Shown piece by piece: positions 10,455 to 22,299 of a DNA stretch of 64,000 nucleotides. The stretch spans positions 1,709,874 through 1,773,873 of the forward strand of contig NW_021940919.1 in NCBI RefSeq assembly GCF_004337985.1, in the 5' to 3' direction. Source of the DNA: Pyricularia pennisetigena. Its lineage: Eukaryota > Ascomycota > Sordariomycetes > Magnaporthales > Pyriculariaceae. The notes beneath the pieces are model-generated. The model worked only from the letters and a program-made list of their open reading frames with translations. It ran no database searches and had not been told where the DNA came from. The translations under genes and the position numbers were made by a program. Numbering within the stretch: position 1 is the first letter of the stretch; each line of letters opens with the position of its first letter.

Positions 10455-11026
10455 TGTTAATTATATGCGTTATTCAGCATATAATGGGTCCAATTTGATT
10501 TGTATATAAGCCACAATAGATAGTGCCGAATTGGGGCTGGTAGGGCTGTCGGATTTTCTATTATATTTTGTGTGCTGCAGGAATTGCTATTCAAAGTGTC
10601 AGCGAGTGGGGTTTCACCCTGTACCGGGTTTAATACCCACCCTGCACCTACGAGTTAGCTACCCTGTACTGTGTTGAAATTTTTCACCAAATTAGCAAAT
10701 AAGTGCGAACCCAGAAATGGTTTGTATGGAAGTAAGGGTGTTTTTTAACAACGTATACAGAATAATTTTTCGGAAAATCGTGTGCGGCACCGGAACCTTT
10801 TGCGGGGTGCGGACCCCAATTTCGATGTCGGAAAGTATGTAAAGGAGATAAAGCAAAATCCCCCCCACCAATGAATCAAATCTATCAATCCTGAAATTAG
10901 TGAACCATTTTAGTAAATAATTTAGTGCATTTAAGCCCTGTAATTACAGGCTTTGATAGTGCAACTAGCACCACGCCGCACTTAGGCTAATGCCTAAACC
11001 CCTGTAAGCAACCCATGTTGTTAACA
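10455..11026 (+). repeat. 3' LTR of Copia A
   Basis: 572 bp; it starts TGTTAATTATATGCG and ends TTGTTAACA. It aligns along its length with the 5' LTR of Copia 3 (47773-48330) and, inverted, with the Copia 4 LTR (53513-54011). The 5' LTR and its target copy lie outside the window. The next bases are GGTTA, the expected target duplication. Confidence 0.92.
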
Positions 11027-11099
11027 GGTTATAATTCCCACAATCTTTACCACAACGTTAATTTATTTACGGATGATAACCACCGGACCTAATTTTAAA

Positions 11100-14000
11100 A
11101 ACGGCGATTTATAATTTAAAGCCGCTAACCCTGGATTATATTTATGTATAGTAGCTATTATATCGACGATTAATTTAAGGTTCATTACTACTTCCTTTAC
11201 TTTATGTTTCGCCGGTAAGGAAAAATGGTTGTCGGAAATATAAAAATGTTAGCGATTTTAATGGAAACTACCGCAATTTTTTAAATTTAATATCGACCAA
11301 TTTTCCACCCTATTTGTTATCGCCAACTAAATAATTATCGCCGATAACGTTAACGCCCAATATAATTTATATTTAATATAATTTTAACATCGTTTGGTTA
11401 CCCGTTCGTAAGCTGACCAAGTTAACGACGTCGCCAATTTATTTCAATTTTAACCGCGCCTGTTGTAATAGGACGATAATAATATTCATTATCGATACCT
11501 GGTCCCGTTTTGAACCTATTAAAGTCGGATGGTTAAAAAAAATGTGCAAATGAAATTTAAATGTACCTATTGTATTTGTTAATATTTAAAGGTATTTTTA
11601 ACAACCTGTACGACGAAGGGCGGTTCCATTATCCCATTTTTACCAAATTAAAAACTAAAATTACCGAATTTTATCCCAAACTTTTTTGCGACGACCAATA
11701 AAACGATTTTTTTGATTTTATGCAAACCCAGTCCACTATCGCCGATTAATTTGCTAATATGGACCGCGCAAAAAAAGAAGTTTTCCGAGGACGCCCGCGA
11801 AAAAGTCCTAACGGTTTCCTTGTTATGCTATCCGCAATTTTTTATTTCAACCAAAAATTATCCCTGGACTAGTTAGCTTTTTGACGCAAACGCGATTTAG
11901 GCCGTTAGGAGAAGTTTGCGGTTTTTTTAAAATATTTTGCCTGTCGACGGTTTAAATACCGACAATAAAATGGGTTTTAAATATAAAAAAATCAAGGGCA
12001 AATATTTTTGGTTGAAATGGAGTATACCTGATGCTCCTTCTAGTTGCCATTAGCTACCCCATTAACTGGTTGGTAAATTATATATGCATTATCCCTATTT
12101 TTGTAATTACTGTTACAATTTCACCCCTACTTTTGTAACTATTGTCACAATCCTGCCCCTATTTTTGTAACTATTATTACAATCTTGCCCCTATTTTTGA
12201 AATTATTATTATAATTTTAGCCCTATTTTTGTAATTATGTTTGTTATTTTTGTTCTTTATTAAACTAATTTCTTTTTCGGTTTAAATGCCCATATTTTAT
12301 TAAAATTGGAGCAATTAATTTTTGAAAGTTGGTTATTGGCCAATAAAATAGGTATAGGAAAAACGATCATTCATTTTGCGGCGATTTATATATGGTATAT
12401 CCGTTATTAACTCGACCGATTTATCCAAAATACCGACGGATGTTTTCCCGCTTTAATTTTCGTCCCGGCTAACCTTATTTCCCAAACATTTACAAGACTA
12501 ATAACCAGTTTCCCAACCCTCGACGTTAAATGTTTTTATAATTTAACCGAGGTATACGTTACCAATACCCCGCGAACCGCTGCTTCTTTCACCCGAACCC
12601 AGTTTTACAATACTTTGAACAAATTCGCCGCCCGTAAATCTAATCCCAAATTTGCGGGTACGGTTATTATGACTTTTTATTCGATATTGTCAATCCGAAA
12701 AATTAAACGGTTGGACGAAATTTCTAACGCGGAAAAGGTGTTAAACCCATAATATATCGATAAAGTTATCGATTTCAATCCTTAGCAGCGCCCCCCCGAC
12801 GTCGATAATTTCGACGATAATTCCGATATTAAAAATAATTCCTAGTAAATGTTTTTTTGCAATAATTATTATAATTTTGTTATATTAATATATTTATTTG
12901 AATTAAGTAAATTTATTAGGAACCGTTAACGTAGAAACGGGCGGAAAACCGATTTTTGCACGGGTGAATAGACCAAAAATATCCGGCGTTTGGTTATTTA
13001 GTTACTATTTGGTATTTGTTTTTACGTATAATTGGAAACGAAATTCAATGCCTCCGCTACCGCGAATCGATAATATACCGCGCATTTTGCCTTATCCTTT
13101 GCATTAATTGGGGTATAAATATTACCACCCCGATTATTAATAAAATTAGGGATATTATTAACTTTAATGCCCTAATTTAAAATAAATCTGCGATCCTTTT
13201 CGCCCGATTTAAAAACCTGTCCTAAAAAAAACATATTTACGGTCGATTACATTTAGGAAAATAATGATTATTTCGTCGTTTCTAATATCGATAAAAATAT
13301 TAAAATTTCTCTGTAAAAGTTCAAATCCATAGGTTGGAAATAATAACTGTTTTATCCTCGAATATTAAATTCTATAATTCCCACCACCATATTAAACGAA
13401 AAATCGTTAATACTTTTTAAGTATATAGGCGTATTTACGGTACGCAAAAATATAAACACCGGGTTTATTTTACCTAACGGTATAATTATTTAACCCCGTA
13501 AACGCATTCCGCTTCATAATATTATTATTAAGGAATTCCAATTTGGCCACCGTTTCGAAAACGTTATAACGAATACCGAAACAATTTTTAAAAATATTAT
13601 TACCTTATTCGTGGGCAAAAATACCGACGATATTAGTCCCGTTCCACTAGGGATTCCCATCAATACGGATACCGCAGCTGTTAACCGCCAAACCTCGATT
13701 TTTTTCTGATATAAGTTTTATCCGCCTGCTGCAATTTTTAATAATTAATTATTTCTTTTTGGTTAATAATCCACGCCGAGAACGATACCCGGGATGTTAA
13801 TTCGGCGGATTTGGGTAAAATGCTGTTGTTAAAAAAAGTGAATTTTAAATCCAAACACCGCAACGTCCGACAAAATTTTAAAAAAAGTTTATAAAAATGA
13901 AAAACCCGTTTTGGATCGGTAATTATAAACGTTTTAATTTAATACAGCGGCGACGGCCCCTTAAGCTGGGCTTATTTAAAATTCTGCACTAATTTCAGAA

Positions 14001-15580
14001 CGTTATTTCGGTCGGGTAAAATCAGAATAATCCATTTTATATTAAACGAATCGCTATTTATTGCCCGCGTAGTCGAAGTTTGTATAAAGGAAAAAATAAA
14101 GGGTTAACGCGTCCTAGTCTTAACGCCTAATCCTTGAATTTAAGCGTAAATTGGCTATATGGTAATAATTGTTACAATCGCTTTCATTCCCTATAGTTAC
14201 TATCACAATTGTTACAATTTTTAGTATTTATAAATTATAACAAATGTTATAATAATTGTTGGTTTTTCCATTTTTGTAATAATTGCTACAATTTTTAATA
14301 TATTTGCTAACCTTTTTTAATTTTACTGGTTTTAGTTTGGAAAAAACCAGTTTCGGTATAATTACCATCCGATTAGGCCTATCCCAAACCGAACGCGATA
14401 AAACCGTCTCCGATCTCACCGATTCCAGTTCCAATTTTAACGTTTATATCCTAAATATTAATATTTCCGGCGTTGGTTTTAATTTGCACCCCAATTGTTG
14501 CATTAGTATTATTATTTTTTAATATGAAACGTTAATATTTAATCGCAAATTTGTGGGCGTTTAAGTCCGTTGGGGTAAAAAAAACCTGTTATTTAGCGCA
14601 TTTTCGAAATACGAAATACCTTTTTCGATTGGGTAAAAAATCGCATATTCCGGAATGTTAATGCCCCTTTTTTTACTGTTCCGACGGTTATTAATATTTA
14701 GTAAATGTTATTTAAATATATTACGCGTATACGTCTCCCCAAAATTATCCAATTTCCGATTGTTAAATAATTTTTGGCGAATAAAGTAATGGTAATTATA
14801 TTTTCCTGGCCATTTAACTGTTTCGTTTGGATAGCAAAACCCCCCCAACATTCTAATGTTTTTTATTTTAATAGAACGCGCCGCATAAACGAATTTTATT
14901 TTCGCCTAATTTCAATACTTGTATTAAATATCCCTAAATAGTTTAACGAACAGGATTTGGTCGAAAAAACGTTAGCTTGTATTTTAACGTTGGGGCCAAT
15001 TTATAGTAATTACTAATACCAGGATTAAAATGGCAACCGTAATATGTTTATTAATTATATTAATCATACATATTTACCTTATTTCGATTTTATTATTATG
15101 GATTAAGGGTTTGTGGTTAAATTAATAAAATAAATTAAAAACAGCGATGGATTTTACGACGAAACCGCGACCGCGCGGGTTATCGGGGCCCCAATAAAAG
15201 ATTTTGGCTCCTGGGTTATTAAACGCCGGGAAACCAATAAACTGTTTGAAAAAGGTATTTATGGTAATGATAACGTTGACCCTTTGGCGGTCGTTATTCC
15301 GTTTTTTTTTACTTATCGATTTTGACCTCGATTACGATAAATTTACATTCGATTCGTTAGTAAAAAACCCTATATACCTATTTCGGAAAAGAATAACCAG
15401 GAGGACGATTCGGTCCCTGGATCGTTTACCGCGACCCCAATTCGGAAAAGGAGGCGTGGCGCTAATAAACCCATTTTTAAAAAGATATTTAACGCTACCA
15501 AACGTTTTCGTTTTTTTTAATCGGTTTGGGTTTTTTATTTTGCTTTTCTTTTGGGGTTTAATGCTACAAAACTGGGGGTT
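11100..15580 (+). pseudogene. SNF2-family helicase-like gene (RIP-degraded)
   Basis: Motif I reads ANKIGIGKT at 12339-12365. The family form is (A/T)DEMGLGKT, and every difference is a G-to-A change, as RIP would make. It is followed by LIFVPANLISQTF near 12460 (motif Ia region). Further on come a C-terminal helicase block, FIARVVEVCIKEKIKG then RVLVLTPNP near 14055-14140, then LSQTERDKTV near 14370, and motif V-like ILNINISGVGFNLHP at 14448-14495. The tail contains DETATARVIGAPIKDFGSWV near 15152-15211 and ends RKRRRGANKP near 15460. Frames shift at 12.1 kb and 14.2 kb, where AT-rich repeats look like introns. SNF2 ATPases move along DNA or remodel chromatin; its exact role here is unknown. 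Confidence 0.68.
12093..12252 (+). repeat. 32 bp minisatellite within the helicase-like gene (5 units)
   Basis: CCCTATTTTTGTAA (or close variants) starts at 12093, 12125, 12157, 12189 and 12221, an exact 32 bp period. Each unit also carries TTRTYACAAT. The period is not a multiple of three, and the array lies just before motif I, which suits an intron or spacer. A related TTGTTACAAT-rich stretch lies at 14165-14295 in the same gene. Confidence 0.88.
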
Positions 15581-15834
15581 TTATATATATAATATTATAA
15601 TAATTATATTTATTCGGATCCGGTTTAATGGATTTATTATTCGTGGTAATAAGGCATTATAATAACGTTTATTATTAAGATTTGTTTTGCTGGATTTATA
15701 ATTGGCGGTGGATAAATAAAATAATTTATTTGGGTAAGGAAAATAGATAGGAAACGGGTTATTTATACGGAGGATTTTGGAAAAAATCATACCTCGGTTT
15801 TTATTTTAAATTAAATTTACGATTAATATTTATA
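15581..15834. other. Intergenic spacer between convergent genes
   Basis: About 250 bp of AT-rich sequence between the last helicase-like residues and the basic tail of the minus-strand gene. No terminator motif could be identified. Confidence 0.4.
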
Positions 15835-18800
15835 TATCTATAATTACTGGTTTTGCGGACGCTGTTATACCTCCGTTATTCGGGGGTGAAATCACCCTTG
15901 CTCGTCCATTCATTTCTCTTTATAATGGAACAATCCTCGCCTTTACCCGTTTTAATTTGCGTAATTTACCTTTTATTATTTTAAGTTTTATACACCTTTT
16001 TCGTCCGATTTTTCGTATCTTCCGTCCAGTAAATTTCTTTCGGTGTTAATTATACCACTAATATTTAACCCTTTTATCCGGTTATATCCGCCTTTTGGAT
16101 TTGCCCCTTTTTTTTAATATCAGTTCAAAATAACACGTTATTGGGGCGTACGATTTTGCAATTAAATACCTCCAATTTATCGCCCATTAGCTTTTTTAAA
16201 CCCCAATATAATAAATCGGGACCGTCGAAGTCGAACCTGGGTAATATTCGGCTTTTTCGTTTCCCCAACCATTTTGGAATAGCAAACACGTATAATAAAT
16301 TATATTATAATTAGTTAATATTATATGGTATTTGCTATTAATACGTATACGAGGGATATTTTTCAATATTTTGCGGATTATAGTTGTAATTGGCCCCATC
16401 GCTGCACAATAGGAAAATACCTTTCGCAAATCGTGCGTGGAAATGCGGTTATTTTTAACATCCATGGCGAAACCCCTATTAATTTATTTAATTATTAGGT
16501 TTACTGGTTTAAATCCACTCCCGGCCTTAATACATCTTACCAACGTTAATTCTAAAATCCCGGTCCGCAGCGGCTTATTTATACCTCTTAATTATAGTAA
16601 CCAAACTAAATATAATATTTTAAAACCATAATTCTTTGCTTTACAACCGTACAAAAACAGGACCAATTGCGGCACTATAGTTTCTAATATTCCGTAATTC
16701 TTTTAATGGAACGCGCTTATCATTATCCATAAAAAAGTAATTATTTGCAAATAACGGCGTTGCGTGCAAAAGGCGATATTAATTTTGGGTTTTATATCCC
16801 ATAATCCAATACCCGCTAAACAGCTAATATAATCGGCGAATATATTATCGTAAGCACGATTTACCACGGAAATATATACGTCGTATAATATATCGGTAAG
16901 CGCGTATTCCAAAACGTTTTTAACAATCCGATCCCTTTTTAATAATCCCTTCTGGATTGATATAACAATTATAATATATAAGATGCGGGACCAGAATATA
17001 TTTTGCAAAAGCCGTAAAACGTTGTGTAACTTCTTCTTATTTTTTAAAAATTTGCTATATTTCCCTAACCCTATTATATTTATATATATAATAACCGCGT
17101 AAAACTACTATAACTGGTTAATAAAATTAAATTTAATATGGAAAAACGCTGGTACGGGTAATATCCATTATCTTTTATTAAAAAGGTGGGATAGTTCGAT
17201 ATAGGTTCCCTAAATGGTACGGATATATAACGTTGTTTTTCAATCCCTATGGACGAAAAACAGGAGGGAAAAATAGTCGAAATGGTTGGGTTGCAGGTTT
17301 AAAAAACGTTTGGAAAGGATTTCGTGCATTTGGATAATTCCTGCGTATTTTTTTTCGTTTTCGGTAATAGCGGGGGTTTGGATAAAGTAGGAAATTGGAA
17401 TAATTCGTGCGAAGGTAGGGTATTATGGGATTAGTTTAGGCGTATATGGGCGCTCAAAGAATAAAAAGCCATAAATTTGGTGCATTATATAATATTTGGC
17501 GCTTTCGTAATAATTGTCCGGATATTGTAAAAAAACGGGCGTTTGCAACCATTTTTGGCGGAAAGGCACTGTGGCGTACCACTATAATTACGTATATCGT
17601 CTGAATCCTGGCGTTAATATAAGGAAACACAATGTCAAATTTTACATTCGGTTATATCTTCCTTATCCGAAATCCTATATTTTGTCCAGGAAATTGAAAT
17701 TGTTATATACGAAGGATAATATTAGGTTACGAGCGATACTTTTTAAATTTATCTATTTATGGATAAATATACATATATACCCACATATATACACACATAT
17801 ATATATATATAATTATTATTGCTATTCGCTGTAAAAGGTAAAAATAAATACTGCTAATTACGTACTCGGGCAACGGCGATAAACTGTTGGGTTTACCGTT
17901 TAATAGCTTTATATAATAAACATAATCCAAACCCAAATAACGTATCTATAATAGGTCGTAAAACTCCGTTATTTATAAGGTATATAGCGAATACGCGTAA
18001 CAAATAATTGCTTTTTTGGGGGGGAATGTCCGTGGGTTACAAACGCTAATATTAATATAACGCGATAGTCCTTTAACGTTGGAAGGTTTGTGGTTTCAAA
18101 ATAATGTTTAATTCCAGGTGTACCACGTTCGAAATTTGTAACGATGGATAAAACGGGCGGTGGCCCCGGGAATACAATAATAATAAAAATATAAATTTGT
18201 ACAATATTGGCGTTTTGGACGGAGTTTTTTGCGTGGACGTATCGAATGTTTATTTAAACCAATTTATATCGTCTACGTTTTTAACGGAACAGTCCTTTAT
18301 TCCCGGAAATTGGAAATATATAAATTCGAACCGGTTAAAAAAACGTAAATATTATACTAATTGCTGGAATTCCCTACGCAAAAGGTCAATTTCGAAAAAC
18401 GCAGGAAATTTATTATTAAAACGGTATTCGACCCTCATAACGCGTAAACGTTCTCGGATTTAAGGGTTTTGTAATGCTTTTTTTTAAAAAATATATTCGC
18501 GATAAAGCGGGTCAGGTAGTTTTGTGGGAATTTGCTGTTATTGCCCAAACGTGTATAAATTGTGTAAAATAAGTGCGGCGGTAACGGTTACGCCAAAATT
18601 TAATAATATCGCGAATAAACTTAATATCGGGGTCTAATTCCGGGCTGGTAAATTCCGCTTGGGACTGGGACTCGTGGGCAATTTACAATTAATTAAATAA
18701 ATACGGCCTAAATATTTATTTATTTTCCAAAAAGGAATTGGGCGATAATAATCGCGATAACGTTAAAGGTAATAATATTCGGTCCGATGTAAAATACTGG

Positions 18801-18900
18801 CTTACGGGTTGCGCGAGCGAGGATACTTTTTTGGGTAGATTTATTAGTATTATCGGTAATATGTTTTTCATTATTGGGCTGGGCGTTATTTAAATATGGT
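15835..18900 (-). pseudogene. DUF6589-like transposon-associated gene (RIP-degraded)
   Basis: Read on the minus strand from about 18.9 kb down. The N-terminal part includes RVFAIYLINNGVLRPIIDTL then FGFGLCLLYKAIKR (17980-17890). A middle part includes AGIIQMHEILSKRFLNLQPN (near 17340-17290) and QKGLLKRDRIVKNVLEYALT (near 16950). The C-terminal part has KNYGFKILYLVWLL (near 16635), then MDVKNNRISTHDLRKVFSYC at 16465-16406, then a Lys/Arg-rich tail ending near 15840. The order 'no front-end partner, cannot choose mates' aside, what matters is the block KNY-x-EI-L plus a late NR-x-(S/T)-T-H-D-L segment, which recalls the fungal DUF6589 family from memory. Stops are frequent. Function of the family is unknown. 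Another transposase-related family remains possible. Confidence 0.42.
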
Positions 18901-19013
18901 AATAATAAAATAATAGTTAATTTGGATGGATAATTGTTATATGAAATCTTTTTTTTATTAACAGTAATTGTAATTGAAGGTGTTGCGACGACGTTGGGTT
19001 TGGTATTGCTAAT

Positions 19014-19173
19014 CCCGCCATAAGCAGCGAAATGCGATAAATTGTCCTTAAATTACAACGAGCGCGATTTTTTCGGCTAATGTAATTGGTCGAAAAACCA
19101 TGTGGTTGAAAGGTATATGGAGCGCTCGGTCCCCACTGCGAAGCAGGGGGGTCTAGTCTGAGCACTGAGACTA
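19014..19173. repeat. Z1: solitary right terminal repeat of the Z family
   Basis: It starts CGCCATAAGCAGCGAAATGC, continues through ACGAGCGCGATTTTTTCGGC and ATATGGAGCGCTCGGTCCCC, and ends GAGCACTGAGACTA. The same sequence forms the right terminus of Z6 (61093-61258). It lies just beyond the 5' end of the DUF6589-like gene and directly against Copia 2. Confidence 0.88.
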
Positions 19174-19720
19174 ACGTTTTCTATTTGGACCGAACGCCAA
19201 CGCAATACCCAACGGGCCCTGCAGATTATAGGCCAAAATTCGGAAAAATCAAACTGACAATACCTTATGGCGGACCTTGTATCCGAAAATTCGATTTCAG
19301 GCTTTATAACGGCTAAAACCGCTAATTATAGGTTTAAAGGTCCAAAATTCGGTAGCAAAAACGCTAAAAAAGGCGCTTAAATGGAAAATAATGGGCAGAA
19401 AACCATTTTCAAATTACGAAAAAAGGGTAATAAAAACTCTAATTCGGATTTTGCTTTTGCAAAAAATATTAAATCCTCTTCCAGCGAGTTAGCGGCTGGA
19501 GCGTCCATAATTTTTATGGATTTCGAATTATTTACGGGCTCGATTTAAGGTCACGTTAACGAATGCGCAACGTATACCGCCTTGGAATAGGAGGTTAATT
19601 CCGCTATTAGCGGAAATATAAAATTAAATTCGGATTCGGATTCGGAACCCGATATCGGTAAAACGTTTAAACCACAGGTTTTAGCAGCTTATTTTAAAGT
19701 TGAAACGAAGCCTAGACGCC
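19174..19720 (+). pseudogene. Copia 2 gag, C-terminal part (degraded)
   Basis: This matches the gag region of Copia 3 (49855-50390) and Copia 4. It contains a Ser/Asp-Ser-rich stretch near 19625-19660 (SDSDSEPD type). Copia gag forms the particle shell. The first part of gag is replaced by Z1. Confidence 0.65.
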
Positions 19721-19739
19721 GCGTAAAAAAGGCTTTAAA

Positions 19740-20100
19740 ATTTTGGAAACTAGGTTACCCTCTCCTATACGATATAAATAGCACGCACTATATTTTTGCA
19801 AATAAGCAATTTTTTACCCTTTATAACCCCGGTTTTAGAGTCGAACTCGGTACAGGCGGTGGCCCTGTTTAACCTGTAGGTACCAAAACTGGTAGAATAT
19901 AGGTCCGTTACGACCAAAGAGCTGGCCAATTTAAAATGGTTACGTTAAATAACGATTTATATATCCCCTCGTTTGGAATCAATATTGTTAATGGCTTTAT
20001 ACATTATAATATAGGGGGCGTATCATTCAAAAATACCCTGTACGATAAGGATCGCAAGGCGTGGAAACGCCTTAATATCGCTTAACATTTGTTTTGTTTG
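19740..20100 (+). pseudogene. Copia 2 aspartic protease (degraded)
   Basis: The frame reads LYDINSTHYIFANKQFF near 19768-19818, where Copia 3 retains DTGS at the same place (50434-50480). The active-site D-T-G has become D-I-N through C-to-T and G-to-A changes, so it is catalytically dead. It is followed by YIPSFGINIV, a conserved copia protease block. Confidence 0.75.
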
Positions 20101-21340
20101 GAGGTAAAAGGGTGCCATATCCTTGTTCGAAATATATTAAAAATTTCGAATTACGCCTGTATAATAGGTAAATATAGCACCGTTTTTGGCCTGGCCTTAC
20201 GGGGGGTTATAAAGGGCTACGTAACCCTGTTGGAAGTAAAACTAAATAATGTAAATCCTAAAAGGGATTATAAAATTTATGCTGATTCGGAATTGGAAGA
20301 AAATACGGTAACGGAAAAGCTAAATCCCGAACGAAATACGGCAATAACCGTAAACTCACCTATAACGCAAAGACTTAGCGGTAAGAGCCCTGGAAGTCCA
20401 CGTAAATTTAGGCCCCGTAGGTTCGGCAAACCGCTAAGTAAACCTTTTATTAAACCTAATTTAAAAGGGACTATTTTCGAAAAAGGGGGTTTCCCGTATA
20501 AGAAATCCGTTGTTAAAACCTTTTTTATTATTAGATTTAAAACAGGCCCTTGTTAATTACCTCTTTTGAGGTTTAGAACGAATTACGGACGATTGGTTAA
20601 GCCCCAAAGGAAACGGAATTACAGGCGATTATAACCAGATGCAGGCCTAAAAAACCTTGTTATAGCGCAGGCGGTTCGGGTATATAGGGATATTATTGCT
20701 AAAAAAACTGCTAAAACCACCAAAAGTCTACCTAATTTCGATAAAACTAGGGCAATTATTTATACTGCTTATATTAAAACCATATCTGTTAGGCGTACGC
20801 ATATTATCGCACTCCTTACACCCCCTAATGTTCTCGATTTTATAAAAGGTAGTACAGTAACCTTCAAACCTAATATTTACAATAAAAAATCCATATTTTC
20901 GTTATTAGTGGACCGAAAATCACGTTTTCGGTGGTTAATCCTATTACGGAATAAAGCCGTATTTACGGTTTTAATGGTTGCTAAAAGCTTTTTTAGGGCT
21001 TTAAAAGCTACGTAAGGGCGTTACCACCTGAATTCTTATTTCCATAGGGGGTACGAAATTATTATAAACTTTTAAAACTGGTTTACAAACAGAAATATTA
21101 ATTTAAGCATTTCAAATCCTTATAACCATGGTTGAAGCGGATTAACGGAGCGTTCCGCTAGGGTTATTTTGGATAAGCTTCGGTTTACCATCATAAAGGC
21201 TGGTTTACCATTATATTTATGGTATTATCTACTACCTGCCGTGGTAAATTTAATTAACCGTACAACGGTAATTAATACGGATTAAACACCCTACGAGGAA
21301 TTTTATTCCGAATTCAAACCTGGATTACCGCATAAGCCCA
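20101..21340 (+). pseudogene. Copia 2 pre-integrase and integrase (degraded)
   Basis: An open frame of 155 codons at 20089-20556 covers the linker between protease and integrase, rich in Asn, Pro and Lys. The pre-integrase zinc region lies near 20640-20780 and the integrase core near 20890-21200 (LLVDRKSRFRW-equivalent at about 20905). Stops interrupt the core. No functional integrase can be made. Confidence 0.7.
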
Positions 21341-21342
21341 AT

Positions 21343-21825
21343 TTGGGGTATTTCCGGCTTACTGGTATTGTATACCAGGCTAATTATACCGCTCGAAAAT
21401 CGCCAAAATCTAGTAAATTGGCTCCCCGAACCGAAACGGTGAAGCCTTTAGCCCATTTATCAAATTCCACAGCGATGATTTACGCACCCATTGAACGGAC
21501 CGTAAACGAAACCTTTACCGTAAAAGTTTTAAAGGGTATAATAGTTACAAACTTGGCTATCCCAGGGGAAACGTCACAGATTTTAAAGGGGGAAAATACA
21601 GATTTAAAGCGGGATTTTAATTCTGAATTTGAAAACGAAATTAACAGCGTTCCAGCGGATAATTATCCCTTAAAAAGCCCTGAAAATATAGGGCATTTAC
21701 CACCTGTTACAGGGCATTTACCACCTGTTACAGGACATTTACCACCTATTACAGGACATTTACCACCTATTACAGGACATTTACCACCTATTACTGGGCA
21801 ATTACCACCCGTTATAGGGTATTAA
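21343..21825 (+). pseudogene. Copia 2 pol linker with intact local frame
   Basis: 160 codons are open in this frame, between integrase and RT. The stretch LAHLSNSTAMIYAPIERTV is shared with all copia copies. The end of the frame is the HLPPVTG repeat (21694-21819), followed by a stop. This is a fragment of a polyprotein and not a separate gene. Confidence 0.75.
21694..21819 (+). repeat. 21 bp tandem repeat in Copia 2 (6 units)
   Basis: Units encode HLPPVTG twice, HLPPITG three times and QLPPVIG once. This is the same array as at 7882-8091 but with a His variant and fewer units. Confidence 0.95.
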
Positions 21826-22299
21826 AACCCTGAAAATGCAGTGCCCGCCAGGCCTGTACAGCCTACCGTTCGCCCCGCAAAGCTTACAACGGTAGCGGTA
21901 CTTAATCCAATACCTAAAATAACAGAAATTCCGGTGTTTTTAACACCTAAAATACAGGATATGGAGTTAAATTCGCAGTTTAAAAACCCAAATTTAATGG
22001 ATATAAACTACGTGTATTATCTTTATTTTTAAGCCAAAAAGAAAATAAAGAAAAAGCCCACTAAAACGGTAAGCTAAATAGCTAGCTGTTTTAGCGTTTA
22101 AATTCGACCAAATCGTTACTGCAAAAACCTTCCGTTTTGTCCCTAAAGTTAAAATGCCTGCAGGCCGTCGACTCGTTTTTACCCGGCCGGTATTTAAATC
22201 AAAAAAGGATGAAAACAATAAGCCTATAAAATACAAAGCTAGGCTTGTTGTTAGGGGCTTTTTACAGGTCGAAGGCCCAGATTATATCGAGACTTTTGC

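Larger units (their letters stand above)
11027..19173. mobile_element. Fragment of a large two-gene element (SNF2 helicase + DUF6589-like), right part
   Basis: An 8.1 kb RIP-degraded block between Copia A and Copia 2 that matches neither. It holds two convergent degraded genes, a helicase on + (to about 15580) and a DUF6589-like gene on - (about 18900 to 15835), and ends at the terminal repeat Z1 (19014-19173). Copia A appears to have inserted into it, so the left end should lie beyond the window. That this is one mobile unit is inference from gene content, shared RIP and the terminal repeat. Confidence 0.5.

Noticed and set aside
15204..15662. Plus-strand ORF of 152 codons
   Set aside because: It is Phe/Ile-rich low-complexity translation in a frame offset from the helicase-like coding frame, which reads DETATARVIGAPIKDF across the same bases.
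16437..16631. Plus-strand ORF within 16.4-18.5 kb, and the similar ORFs at 17514 and 18197
   Set aside because: They are opposite-strand shadows of the DUF6589-like frame, which carries the conserved-looking blocks.
17780..17822. Alternating ATATAC/ACATAT microsatellite
   Set aside because: A short simple repeat within the DUF6589-like region, of no clear significance.
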